DNA of 64,000 nt, taken from NCBI GenBank assembly GCA_900618425.1, contig UZAN01039546.1, forward strand, positions 1 to 64,000. The letters run 5' to 3'. The stretch is from Echinostoma caproni (taxonomy: Eukaryota > Platyhelminthes > Trematoda > Plagiorchiida > Echinostomatidae). Below the pieces are notes generated by a model. It did no database searches. It saw only the letters and a program-made list of their open reading frames with translations, and had not been told where the DNA came from. Numbering within the stretch: position 1 is the stretch's first letter; each line of letters starts with the position of its first letter. Both the position numbers and the translations under genes were made by a program. Shown here piece by piece: positions 37,730-50,447 of the stretch.

Positions 37730-37974
37730 TCATCAAACAATGATCGGTGTGTATGCATATGAAAACATGATTTCCAAAAGACATTTATAGCAGGTTACGT
37801 GTTTGAGGGCACATAAGATAATAGATGAATAAAAAGCGGTGAACCGGCAACGAACAAGGATAGAACGCAAGTAGGTCAACCAAAGAACTCGTGCGTATGA
37901 AGCCTTACTAAGCCTTCAACTTTGTTGTTCAGTAAACTTAATTTTTGTTTTAATTGTGAAACGTTCAGTAGCTT

Positions 37975-38045
37975 CATTGGGATTCGAATCCATCCACGGC
38001 CACCACATTCTGTCGTGACAGTCAGCTTACATGCTGCTGGTGGAT
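37975..38045 (-). repeat. tRNA-like sequence with B box, SINE candidate
   Basis: The minus strand reads GTAAGCTGACTGTCACGACA, then a short spacer, then the palindromic GGATTCGAATCC (37980-37991), a near-perfect B box. No complete cloverleaf is evident, so a degenerate SINE head is likelier than a tRNA gene. Confidence 0.4.
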
Positions 38046-38639
38046 TCAATATGCCTCGCTAATTTGGATGGGTAATCCATGCTAAATGGGTAGTATGTCC
38101 TTGTCTGCGTGTCCATGATAGCGGCAGAGACTGGCAAACTGAGTACTCGTTTGGTTATGTGAGAAATCGATAATTAGAACTAGAGAAATATCAGTTGGAC
38201 CAAAAGGAGTAGACAACCAGCGAAGGAACAAAAAGTTATTCCGAGGAACAGAATCAACGCCCTGAATTCAAAAGAAAAGACATAGAGTGGTTTCATCTTA
38301 CCTGACTAACTATAACTCGGTTTTAGCCATAAAAACCATCAAGTGCGTTGACCCACAATTTTTGACGCAAAATTGAATAACTCTTGGATTTAAAATATGT
38401 AATTCGATGATCCAACCAGCAAATGACATGACAAAAAGAACAAAATATAATTTCCTAAATCTTTTTGCCTCGAAGTAGATTCGACCGCTCTCTGTTATCA
38501 TTGGCTTGTTGGGAAACAGTAATCATGATCCTTTTGAAGGGAGCAGTCCCGTATTTTTTAACACAACAACGAGTTGATCCATACCCGTTTCTAAGACAGA
38601 TTTAGAACATGGATGCGATGCTTTGATATTATCACATGA

Positions 38640-38935
38640 AAACAATTTAGACTCAAAATTGCATGGACAAAAATGATAAACCGGGTGTCGTTAGATACCT
38701 AAAGAAAACTGTACCTGCTCTAACAATGCTCACAGGTTCGTCCGTAGATTTTTTCTGATTTTATAAAACCATTCAAGAAGCGAAATCAGCATTAGTAGAT
38801 AGCCAGTACCTTTGTGATAATCATGGAAATTGGTGAATAACATAATCCATCGGCTGGTGTCAGAGATGACCTTGATATTTCCAGTGGTCTTCCTATGCGA
38901 TCGCGTATTACTTTCAAGCTGATCAGCAGTCAACC
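38640..38935 (-). pseudogene. Possible LTR-retrotransposon integrase remnant
   Basis: The minus-strand translation contains SRWIMLF..., then KGTGYLLMLISLLEWF, with the spacing of a retroviral-type integrase core (W....D..G.....G..YLL..ID.F.KW) but with the catalytic Asp positions changed. Past a stop, after a gap of plausible length, the same frame gives NFESKLF, as in the second integrase motif (SDQG.NFESKLF) of Ty3/gypsy elements. No LTR, protease or reverse transcriptase was found nearby. This is a pattern-level match only. Confidence 0.33.
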
Positions 38936-41890
38936 CATGTCTAAGTAAAACCTGGAAACGTTTTTTGAATTCATATCTGACAAATTGGGTTGCAATGTAA
39001 CTCAGCCACGATCATACTTTTGATCCATAACTTTTAACTTGGGACTGAACTTTTACTTAATTCGGAGAAGTTTTGAAAAACACATCAAAAGGTGTTGCTT
39101 CCATGAATTATGCCCTGTACACTGAAAACATTCAACTGGAAAATGTCTTTCTCTTGTATTTTTCTCAAAAGATTATGTTGCTTACTGTAAAGCCTCAAAG
39201 TACATGTTCCTTGATCAATTCATACAACTTTCTCATTTAGTCTTGTTTGCGTTAATTGCTGCACTGCCAATCGAGCCGTTCGAAGCTTGTCCTGAGAAAT
39301 GCTGGAAAGAGTTGCGTCAACCACCCATGTCTGTGCACAGCACCTCACTGCTACAGCGCGTCAGTTGCTATACTTTTGATCACTCTCTACCCGGTCGTTG
39401 AAAGTTGTTTGATGTTAGAGCTACTTTGAGGATGAGCAGTTCTTGAATGCCGCGATTTACACACCATCCTTCTAGTGCAGTCCTGTAAATAGGGAAATTA
39501 ACTTGCATGCTTTCATTTACCGTATGAACTTAACTATTGTGATACAAAGGCGCCTATTATACTATACTTTTTCGGGATAGGTTTGTTTAAAATTGGGATC
39601 CGATATCCGACCTGAAGCAAAATCTGGAATAAGTCAATACTGTATAAGGAACTCTTTTTTGGATGCATTTAAGCACATGGAAAAAAAGAAAAATTTGGCT
39701 GCGTATAACACGCAAATATTTCTCACGCAAAATCCATTGTTTTAGAATGGAAGCATTTGTGATATCTTCAGCTTGATATTTATATTTTTTTCTATTAATA
39801 TGGATACTTCCTTGGCTATTATTAATAACTAGGTGGTGGCTTAGGCCTTGTTTTCATTCACGTGTTGTTATGTGCATTTCCATGAAACCACAAACCAGTG
39901 CATGATTCACATTAGCTGATCCTGATACATTGATCCAACGTTCGATGTGCACATTCAATCACTGATTGTTAAGAATAGTTATAGGTACATATCCAGCGGA
40001 TTGCAGAGAATCCAAGCCAAAGTGCAGGGATAGTAACAAAGATTAGGTTATGGAACGTGGAGCTTTTAAGGCTTGAATAATATCCACAGTAACTTAGAAA
40101 ATATACGGTCAGGATTTTATGTTAACCTTTATGGATGTCAGGGGCAATGATGGGTTATCGGATGAGAAATCATCAATAAAGGCAGAGATAATAACCTAAT
40201 GAATTAGTATATCCAAAATCTGTTGCTCAGGGTACCACTATAAGAAACTTGGGCAATTCGGTTGAATAAAGAAACCCAAACCTTGTGGTTAAAATGAAAC
40301 GTAATCATACCCAGTGTCAAGAAACATGAATTCTGGTAAACTTTAGTTACATGTAGTTTGTGAATTTTATTTTGAACGGGTTACCATTGGCATTTATTTA
40401 AAGCTAAAAGATCAACGCTGTTTTGTTAAAGGCAATAATGACTTAAATGTGAAAGTCGGAAATTTGCTAAATCGATGGTAAAATGCTGAGCAGTATCTTA
40501 TCCAATCTCAGACTAAATGTGTTTTCATTTAGTGATATATAAATATACAAGTTCCAGTTCAACAGCTCCACACTGCAACAATAGACCCGGAGATCATAAC
40601 TCTCGAATACATAGTAAATTATATTAGTAAACCGAAGTTGCTTCATCAACTAAACCTGGCGCAAACACAGCTATTAGCATAAGTAATAAAGAGATTGTTA
40701 CATCCTCCGATGGAATAGTGTTTCCTATGTTATACCTCTTTGAATCACTGATGTTCTGTTTAAATCCTTTCTATTCATTGGCGAATAATATCCTTCTAAT
40801 CACGCGCAGTTCACCCCGTTGTAACTTTGCTTGTTCATTTCGTGAATCCATGGACCAAAACGCTTTTACACCCAGATTCACTAAAGATCAATGCAGAATG
40901 GTTAATGGCCTACTGAACAACCAAACTATATATATACGTCCTAAACTATTTTGAAAGAGGAGATATCTTTTCGAGTTTTTGTTTTGTTTCGTACAACGAA
41001 TGGAACATTTTATTATCCACTTTCCTGACATGGTCGATATCATTCATTTATGACGAGTGATTAAATGGATTACAAGGTACCTGAGATATCCCTTTGTAAT
41101 AAATGTGAAATTCCGCGTTATTCACTGATATCTTTGATATAATCGGACGTATTCTTTGATCTAAATGACGGAGACAAAATACACTAAGAGACTGAAAAAC
41201 TGAGTAGATTTCAGAGCATGCAACACTCGTACCTTTTGAGGCAATTTCCAAGAACGGCTTCTTGTGGAAATCTTTTTCAGTTCGAATAGACTAGAAGAAA
41301 AAATATTTCATGATGAAAAACAGTACTGGTCAATCTAGTTTTAGTAGGCCTGTGGATTTCTTTTTTTAACACAGTCAAATTTTCTTCATTTTCACTACAT
41401 TTTATTGAATATATAATGAGACCGTTTTCAGATAAAAGAGGCAATCAAATGAAGGGCTGCCATTTAACACATATAATGGGGAAAATCAGACAATGGGCAT
41501 TGGATTCCAGCATACGTCATTTGGGGTGATAATTTTGTGACGTTATCGCACGGCCTCCATCGTCGAAATATGCCCAGTGTCCGTGATGTTTGTTCTACTT
41601 AGCTCTGCGCTAACAAATATGCCGATTTTTATATTCTGTTTGTCCTAATGCGCGCGAATGTAATAAAGCAACTATCAAAACGCAAGGCAACCGCTATGCT
41701 AATGAATGTTTTCACTTTCTCCGTTGTTATTCTCCTTTAAAGTTGCATGATTCAAATCACAGCCAATGACTTTGACAGTTTTGGCCGTGATGTGAATAAT
41801 ATAACTTTCAAAGAGAATGACAACGAATAAATTGAAATCATTCATCAGCTGTCTGGTAATTGTGTCCTGTTAGTTCAGCGAATTAAGATT
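38936..41890. other. No gene recognised
   Basis: Short ORFs only (for example 39204-39401 and 40718-40954), not recognised. No repeats noted. Confidence 0.45.
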
Positions 41891-42008
41891 AATAAGCTTC
41901 GCCGGCTGGGTCATGTGTTGCGTATGCCCAGCTGTCTTCTGCCGCCCTGAGTTTAATTCGCTGTAGCCGCGCGGGTTGGAGAAAACCCCGTCCGTGGAGG
42001 ATAACAGA
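41891..42008 (+). pseudogene. Non-LTR retrotransposon ORF, C-terminal fragment cut by gap
   Basis: The frame from 41891 reads NKLRRLGHVLRMPSCLLPP then stop. The next frame gives GWRKPRPW within RCSRAGWRKPRPWR. The pair (K)RRLGHVLRM...LP and ..AGWRKPRGGQ is the hallmark C-terminus of many endonuclease-reverse transcriptase LINEs, common in trematode and other invertebrate genomes. One frameshift separates the parts. The sequence enters the N gap at 42009, so the remainder is unseen. No reverse-transcriptase core is visible upstream. Confidence 0.65.
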
Positions 42009-42745
42009 NNNNNNNNNNNNNNNNNNNNNNNNNNNNNNNNNNNNNNNNNNNNNNNNNNNNNNNNNNNNNNNNNNNNNNNNNNNNNNNNNNNNNNNNNNNN
42101 NNNNNNNNNNNNNNNNNNNNNNNNNNNNNNNNNNNNNNNNNNNNNNNNNNNNNNNNNNNNNNNNNNNNNNNNNNNNNNNNNNNNNNNNNNNNNNNNNNNN
42201 NNNNNNNNNNNNNNNNNNNNNNNNNNNNNNNNNNNNNNNNNNNNNNNNNNNNNNNNNNNNNNNNNNNNNNNNNNNNNNNNNNNNNNNNNNNNNNNNNNNN
42301 NNNNNNNNNNNNNNNNNNNNNNNNNNNNNNNNNNNNNNNNNNNNNNNNNNNNNNNNNNNNNNNNNNNNNNNNNNNNNNNNNNNNNNNNNNNNNNNNNNNN
42401 NNNNNNNNNNNNNNNNNNNNNNNNNNNNNNNNNNNNNNNNNNNNNNNNNNNNNNNNNNNNNNNNNNNNNNNNNNNNNNNNNNNNNNNNNNNNNNNNNNNN
42501 NNNNNNNNNNNNNNNNNNNNNNNNNNNNNNNNNNNNNNNNNNNNNNNNNNNNNNNNNNNNNNNNNNNNNNNNNNNNNNNNNNNNNNNNNNNNNNNNNNNN
42601 NNNNNNNNNNNNNNNNNNNNNNNNNNNNNNNNNNNNNNNNNNNNNNNNNNNNNNNNNNNNNNNNNNNNNNNNNNNNNNNNNNNNNNNNNNNNNNNNNNNN
42701 NNNNNNNNNNNNNNNNNNNNNNNNNNNNNNNNNNNNNNNNNNNNN
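42009..42745. other. Assembly gap
   Basis: 737 N. The long open frames spanning it are artefacts of translating N. Confidence 1.
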
Positions 42746-45539
42746 CCCACCCTGTCAACAAAACGTGGTGCAACTGAATAGAAGAAATTGTATTCAAAAT
42801 CTCTGTGTCTATGATCATTCGTGTTGGTGTCATGAAAACACTGTAAAGAACCAGATCCGAGAAACCTATCAGTATTACATTTTTCTGCAGAGTTTATTAG
42901 GAATAATTGCTGTCAAACTCTCACACATAATATATCGTCATTAAGGAATTTCATGTCAGTGATTTAAATAACTCAAATGAGGAACACACAGAAATGCCAT
43001 TCATTGATTTTGTATCGTAGGCGCTTGGAGTATTGACTCTACCTAGACGAAAAACGGTTCCTCTCGACTGAATTGTATCACAAGTGTCATTCTACACCAT
43101 GCAGAAATATCCAGATCATTGCACTGATTCCACGAACTGAGATAACCAGGTACAGTTTTCCGGATGATGATAACAAAACTGTACGCGAAATAGCCAGGTA
43201 AGTCACGTGCATCCTAAAATTAAATTGAGCTGGCGAACAGTAATTTTTTCGTATATTTTTGTAAACGAATGAAAGCATGTTTGTTCCCTGATAAAATAGG
43301 ATATATTGTCCCTGTTAAAAATGACCAAACCATATCGATCCTAATGAAACTAAAAGCTCCATGCAAGGTGAACCCCGAATCACGTGATTTGGTGCGTATA
43401 TTTGCGTTTGAGTATTGGAGGGTTTTTCCTTCCCGATAAGATTCGCACTAGGACATTCGTCTAAACTTCCTCTGTCAAAGTCTCTAATCGCGTGGTTTGC
43501 TTGTACGTCTGTATGATTCTGATGTATTTGTGGGCAGATGTTCGAGAGATTGAGAATTTAGACCAACTTCGCGGACTGTAGGCTTTTGAGGGAATATATT
43601 TTTCATGCAGAGCAAGAAGGAGTAATGTGATCCACGGATGTTCCCACAACGTAAGGGAAATGTGGATCGCCTTGGTTAGGATTCAAGCAACACAAAATAA
43701 TCATATGCAATGGTGCTTGCCTACAAAACGGAAGTGACATAACCCAAGAATTTAGTTATAAATCTCTTTACCTATCCACTCAATATGACTGGTATCGACC
43801 GTGTAGTTCACAGTTAAGTGTTTAGTCTTCAACATATTTCAAAACACGCGGAAAATCTACTCATGGAAAACACCTTGACATAGACCGAACAGCTCTTCTA
43901 TGTTTTTCGAAGGCCAACACCCTAACATTTACACTGAAAGTTGGTTGTTTTTAATAACAAACAAATTACGGGAAGAATCACTTTTGCTTCTTTAACTACC
44001 TGATTTTATTCATCTTGGTTGTGCCACAAGATGCTTTACTTGGGACATTATAACACGAAACATCAGGCGTAGCGTTCGAATTTTGACTGCGCTAGCCGTT
44101 TTCCCATCATCGCATTTTTCATTGCATAACCACAACTATGTCTGCGCTTTCTTTGCGGCATTTGCATGAACTCTTACCTTGATTAACAAGGTGACCGTTG
44201 TGCGACTATAGTAATCACAAATGTTAATCAATACACCCGGGATTTCATGCATTCAATTAAATGGACCAAATATGTATCTACAACCTCTTTTGGGAGGACT
44301 ATAAGCAATAAAACCAAAAGGACGGCAAGGAAGCTTTCGGAAAAAAAGCATCGACTCGGTTGCAAAGTTGCTCTTCGAAAATAAATCATCTCCCGCTTGT
44401 GTGTCCCCGTCATTCCCGGTTGTAACGTCCGTTCTATGATCGGAAATCTGGCCGATCTCACCAGTTTAGTCATATTACGGGAATATGCCCAACTAGGTGT
44501 GATCATGCTCCCAAAAAGTTGACTTCGCAATGAAATCGAGGATCAAATAATACACCTGGATGGTTTTGCAAGCTATGGTGTCAATTGTCCTGTTTCTTAT
44601 GTCAGACAGGGTGGTGATGTCATTACGTTTGTCAAAACCGGTGGTGTCATTTGACCAAAAATGTGTTTTCCTGTTTCAGGTGTTATATAAACGCATTAGT
44701 TCTTCAATCTAAGCCCAAACATTTCAGCTTTGCTCGGTTAGTCATTCTTGTACATGTATATATAGCCCCCTCTCACTCATTTACCGCTCTTAGTGATTTT
44801 TATGACTCTAGACTACATTGATTGAATATGTAGATACTTCAGTCTCTATCGTTTGTGGTTACTTGAATAATTCCGATATCCGTTTTGTAAACAAAACATC
44901 ATTACCTTTCCCATTAGGTTTGGTACACATATAGATTCGGGTTTTATCAGCCTTTTCAATTTACTTCTAGTGGAACGCCTTCCCCACCACTTGAAATGTA
45001 TGATTATTCTATGTTGAAGTTTTCCCCTTCCATCTTTAGCAGAACGAATTATCGTCTCTTTACTCGAAGTCGTGATCATAAGTTTCAAACAAGACAGCGT
45101 TCTACAGAAAATCTCACGAGGTTAAGGGAAATTATCAGGCACTCCGAAATTACTTTGTTTTCTATCCCAACCCTTCCGCTTTCTGTAATCAACTAACAAG
45201 GAACTTAACTTTCTGCTACGATGTTTGTTGTGCCTCAGATACAGTTTCAATTCACCCCGATCGATTATCATCCCCATACCTAAAACAACTCGTTGGTATG
45301 CCTTTACAATGCATAAGTGTGACGAGGTACACTGCCTTTCCAAATCCATCTGGATTGACCTTCGAAGGCTAAACTATATATGACCGTGCTCAGCTTGACA
45401 ACAAAGGTAATTGTGAGACCTGGAAAGCCCTCATGCTGCGGTGTAGAGAGATGGTCTGAACCAGAGTTCGATCAACAGTAGAACCGCTCTCACGATTCTA
45501 TCTAATGAATATGAAGTAAACATGACTGATCCCGTTGCC
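42746..45539. other. No gene recognised
   Basis: The minus-strand ORF at 44228-44530 (100 codons) and shorter ones were not recognised. Two similar GGTGGTGATGTCATT/GGTGGTGTCATTTG blocks at about 44612 and 44640 form a short local duplication. Confidence 0.45.
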
Positions 45540-46716
45540 AGCGTTGAATCTGTCGATATTTATCAATTTATTTATTTATCGAATGAATCATCACAAGTAC
45601 TGCGGCTCCGAAAGAGTCTCACCCGTTGTCCTGGACGAATGTGCCGCCCTCCTTTCCAATGTACTGAGTGTACATTTCAATAGTTGTATTTCGCAGCAAC
45701 GTACACCCGACTGCTGAAGAATAGCCTCTATCACTCCTGTACCGAAGAAAGGATCCCAAAATCCCGTCCCCTTGCCTGTAACTCAGTGGTTTTGAAGGTT
45801 TTTGAGAGGATCCTCATTAAGACCCTGTCCAATTCCAGTTCAGTGTTAGTGACCCAAACCAGTTTGTCTACATACTTTTTCGGGGTACACTTGATGTCCT
45901 TGCTCATCTGTCCCACTTTGTTTTGTTCAACCTGGTCAAGAAAAGCAAGGTAGAACTCATATATTTACTTGACTACAGTGATGCTTTCAACACAACTGAT
46001 CGACAAAGTTTGCTAAATACCCTCTTTTCGGGCGGAATTCAACCTTCTACGATTGAATTCTTAGCCGACTATTTCTCTAACCGTCAGCAGTTCACACGTC
46101 ACAAAGGACATAAATCTTCACTGCTGCTGTTTGAAAGAGAAAACGTTTCATGAACCATCAAAGGCCAGCCCGACTTTGTCTATCCTTAGCGACTAGATGG
46201 AACGACAACCATCTGTTAAAAATACCTTGGCTTATTTTTCATCTGCAGCCATTTTTCTGAAGGTCAGAAGCTCAAGTTTCATGTTTTACGTCCTAAATAA
46301 CTTTCTATCCCAAACCATCTTATAAGGCGTTTTGTTTTTGCTTGTGTTTTGCCACACCGGCTTTATGGGTCCCCTGTTATCTTCCCTGTTTTTTTCTAAA
46401 ATGGACCTCAAACTTATTTCTCGATCCCTTAGGTTTCTGTCAATTTTTAGTCTCATACCACGGGAAAATCTGGTACAGTATGTGGTGGCACATCACCTCG
46501 AGTCCTGTAAAACATTCTCCAACAAGATTCTATCTGATATTTCCCATCTTCTTTATTACGCCCTTGGTCAGTGCCTTTCGCATTCATCCACCCGTTCCAC
46601 TCACAAACTTATAAGGACGCACTGAGGCTTACAGGCGCTCTATTGTCTGCTATCTCACCAGATATCTTACAAACCACGTACTCGTTGCAGGAAATCTGCG
46701 CAAAATGCTGACCTAA
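45540..46716 (+). pseudogene. CR1-type LINE ORF2, internally deleted and frameshifted
   Basis: The fragment begins with a decayed fingers region (LRLRKS, then PVPKKGSQNPRP in shifted frame near 45735). It continues with SVVLKVFERILIKTLSN (frame of 45684-45953) and LLDYSDAFNTTDRQSLLNT (frame of 45923-46153), which carries the motif A Asp, followed by GGIQPSTIEFLADYFSNRQQ. SPTLSILS (about 46162-46185) is the decayed G.P.LF motif. After about 150 bp of unmatched sequence the C-terminal region resumes: LISRSLRFLS, IPRENLVQYVVAHHLESCK, FSNKILSDISH, then TEAYRRSIVCYLTRYL and a TAA at 46714. The catalytic F/YADD region is missing, so part of the palm is deleted. At least four frame changes occur. 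It is probably related to the fragment at 20.7 kb. Confidence 0.87.
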
Positions 46717-46887
46717 ATCAATCATAAACACCCGAGTATGCCATTTGTTTCTGATAATGCTGTCCGTTTTCATGTGCTTTAATTGTTGTATTGCAATGAT
46801 TTTTTACTTTTCGTTGACACACTATGGATATTTGGTTGCTGAATATCCACCTTTCGAAGTGTATAAAGCGATTCCTTGACTTGACTT
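46717..46887 (+). repeat. CR1-type LINE 3' UTR and terminal short repeat
   Basis: Starts after the ORF2 stop and ends ...CGATTCCTTGACTTGACTT at about 46887. CR1-clade LINEs end in short tandem repeats rather than poly(A), and the TTGACTTGACTT end fits this. The exact end is inferred. Confidence 0.6.
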
Positions 46888-47572
46888 ATGCATGCAGATT
46901 AGATTTGTTTCAACAATTACTGAAGGTACAACATTTTGAAAACAACTGAAGATCAGAGTATTGCGCGATTTAGAGAATAAAAAAATTGCTTCCTAATGTC
47001 GTGAGCTAATACTCAAAATTGTGAGTATTAAGTTGGGTTTGCGCAAACGAATGTTATTAGTGGTTTCTCCCAACGGTTAAAATCTAGAAGTCCACACAGA
47101 CCGAATTGTTGTATGCAAAATTCTTACTACGCAAAATGCGCATCTACCTTCGGGCCTTTCCGATAATAATCCTGTGAGCTCCCTGAATTTATGATGATCT
47201 CTTCCAACGAGGCTTTTTTACATGTATACTGTAGTGTATCGATACCGTACCATTTTTGTGTTCATTAACTCTCCTCTAACTGGCATTGTTTTGTGTATAT
47301 AGAACGCGAATTTCCTCATCGTTGTTTCCATATGGAGGCCAACTGATTACGGCATCTATTCTTTACAACTCACGTTTGTCTCGTGGTTAGACGTCGTTTG
47401 CTCAGTCCCATGCTATGCGAACTGAAAATAAATTAAAAAATAGGATCACACGGTGAACCATTTGGTAGAAACACCGTATCGAGCATGTTGGTTACACCGA
47501 AACTGAAGAAAGGACACTGCACAAATTATGTATTTCAAATCATACGGCACAATCACAAAACGTGATATATGC

Positions 47573-47785
47573 CTACAAACACTGCGTCGGAATGAAGTAA
47601 AAAATGATTCGTTGATTAAACACTCGGAAAAACCATAAATCTTTCAAATACCTTGGTTTTGTATAACTTTTAATTGCTAATCGACAAGGTTGATATGAGT
47701 CAATATTAAGACAGCGATGAGAAGTCACTTTTGAAAAATGTCGTGACCCCAATAATGTGCCTCTAAACTCCTTGGTGTACCACAC
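47573..47785 (-). pseudogene. Possible LTR-retrotransposon RNase H fragment
   Basis: The 70-codon minus-strand ORF reads TKEFRGTLLGSRHFSKV, then NIDSYQPCRLAI, and ends FFRVFNQRIIFYFIP. This resembles the order TEKELLA...HFR, then TDH.PL, then W...L..Y...I.YIPG of Ty3/gypsy RNase H connection regions. No reverse transcriptase is recognisable on either side. It could be coincidence. Confidence 0.28.
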
Positions 47786-50440
47786 TTTATATTAGGCACA
47801 GTTTTGCTTCCACGATTAGTCAACTTAGTTACACAGTCCTCGTACTTAAGAACACCATCACTATCGCGCTAGTTCTACAAAACGGGTTTGATTTCAGGAA
47901 TAACTTTACTCCATCCGGTTCTTCGAGGATAACCATAACAAAAATTGACATCCTAACTGAAATTATAAATAACCGCATTAGTGTCTTCCGGGAGGCATTT
48001 TACCAGTGGAATCAAAAATCAAATCCGGGTGAGTGAACGAACACTGTACTCAGGTAAGATTGTGCGGTTGGTGGACCACGATAGAGGGTTGTTGAATTAA
48101 AATCAGTATTTTGAAGGAAACGCCCGTGTCCAAGGACCACACTGCAAAATCCAGTACTGCAATGCTAGTACTGATGTAACATCTTTCGAAAATGTTAGGG
48201 AATATAAGCAAACAAAACAATGTGGCTCTCTGAAAAGATGTCTTCGGTATATGAGAATAAATTGGGAAGGAATTATCTGAATCACGGTAAATCTATAGCT
48301 CTCTATTCTATCAAACTTAAGAGTATAAAGGAAATGTTTTATCTATCAAAATTCATTTTACGTAATTAAGTTCTTTGAGGCACAAAAATGTGTGACATGA
48401 GCAAATGACTATGTGTGGAATAATGTATTATCTGTTATCACCTGCCTGGAACTCTTTATGTCTACTTTTGCCGAGAACTATCCTAGTGAGGCCATACAAA
48501 GTCTCAAGTTTGTTACCAGTAACTGGTTTCAAAATGGAAGAAGAAATATAAGTATCGAGTTGGTAATTGTCAGACATTATTGTTTTACACAAGCGGTCAC
48601 AAGATGAAAAATGATATTTCTAATAAGAAGTAAACCAGCAATCAATGAGGAATATCCATATACTTGGCATTCACCCAGTACCTGGTTCAGGTACCTCAAC
48701 GGAGAACATCAAACAGAGAACAACAACGCACTACAAGGTTTAAAATGCTGCTCTCGGTCAACGGGCGAGACAGTGATAAGACTTCTAAGAGTATTCGTTC
48801 CTATTTCACTGCACCTTGTTTCATCGACTCATTTTGTAGAAGTCCACGTCAGCTATATAGATCTCCACCTTTCTTGGGTCAAACGGATGAAGTACTGGAG
48901 CGAATTTGTGTTGGAACTGTTTTGAATCACAGGACCAGCAATCAGAGCATCATCATTTTTGAAGATAAAGACAAATAGGCTCGTTGTGAGATTGTGGAAA
49001 GAAGAAGGCAAACAAAAGGGCGGAACGACTGGCCTTCTGTCAAAAACACACTAAAGGGAACATTTTAAAACACATCCATAGTGAAACTGGATGAAAAAAA
49101 CAGTATTTTGGAGCTCTAAATAAATCGATGCATTTGGAGATATCGATTTTGGTCTCATCACTGTTTTAATGGCAATAAAACAATAAAGGTAAACTTCTCG
49201 TAATATCGAGGCTCAAAACATTTTATTTGAACGGTTAACCTTTCTTTTATTCAATGTATTATTCAAAATTACTCAGTGCCAACTCACGCGTTTTATGGAG
49301 AAACAACGGTTTCCTTTTATCCGCATCGCGGAAACTATTATATTAACTCAATTTCGAAAGAATGTCAGCGAATGTCAGAATTTAACGCATAACCCTTGAA
49401 TGATGCTTCATATATGGTTAACTTAAATTTACCTAGGTTTTATAGTTATTGTTATTTTCATCATTACTATTATTATATTCAGTCAAAAACAGATTTGCTT
49501 CTCATAAATAATTTGAACTCGATATTTGCTCACGTTATAACAAGGTACTCTATTCACATAACAACCACACCTATTACTGTGTTTGATTTAACCAATCGAT
49601 GTCTTCCATCTACATAAAAACTTTATTTCGGACAGAATGGCCAGAAACCACAGTTTTGTTTCTCCCGCAAATATCACCCATTGATAATTATCACAATTCT
49701 GCAACATTTAGGAAATATTCACGCTCTGCCTGTTTCAATTTTGGTGTGAATACAAATATAAAACTGAATGCTTATTATCTTCAAAAGCGTTTTTACTCAC
49801 CACGGCTATATTCTAAAACAAATCAAGAAAGTAAGAATGCTCAGGCTTGGGTTTCCGAATGTAAAATGAGAAGCATCTCCTTCTCTGAGTTTCAGTTGAT
49901 TAAAGGCAGCGCACACTGTTTCGGCAGTACATACCAACTTTTCAGAAAACCATTTCATTTACTGTTTAACTAGGATTTAAGATAACTCTTGTCTTCACCG
50001 ACTGCGTAGCATCCTCAATAAGGTTTCATGATTTTTAAACTCCCTTGATAACACAGATTTTTTAGATACATTTTAATTCAGACTCTTCTCTTTGCATCAT
50101 TTTTGTAGGTAATATCTTAACCTTGAAAGTAGTCCCCTCGTTTGACTGTGCTGCATTAACGTGCCGTTCGTCACATTTCTGAGTGTCCACATTTTCACCC
50201 AATACCGTGCATCGTCGCCACTGATTGTTTGTCTGAAACTTACCAGGGTGTATTTTGATGGTTCATCGGCTCGTGCACCTCCAATTTTTCAGTATCCAGG
50301 ATGGGTNTGGCATTCCATCATTGATCAGCATTGGTAATCGGTCCCTGTTTTGAAAAATTTCGGATTTACCGAGTGTTCTTCAATCAACGGTTCATTTGGA
50401 CATTTGTGCATTCTGTATACAACAATCTTGACTGAATAAT
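47786..50440. other. No gene recognised
   Basis: Overlapping plus-strand frames of 104 codons (48611-48925 and 48664-48978), and a 124-codon ORF at 49599-49973, show no recognisable domain. Confidence 0.4.
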
Positions 50441-50447
50441 TACATAG

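Noticed and set aside
41889..42944. Open frames of 265-322 codons around 42 kb
   Set aside because: They are almost entirely runs of N in the gap.
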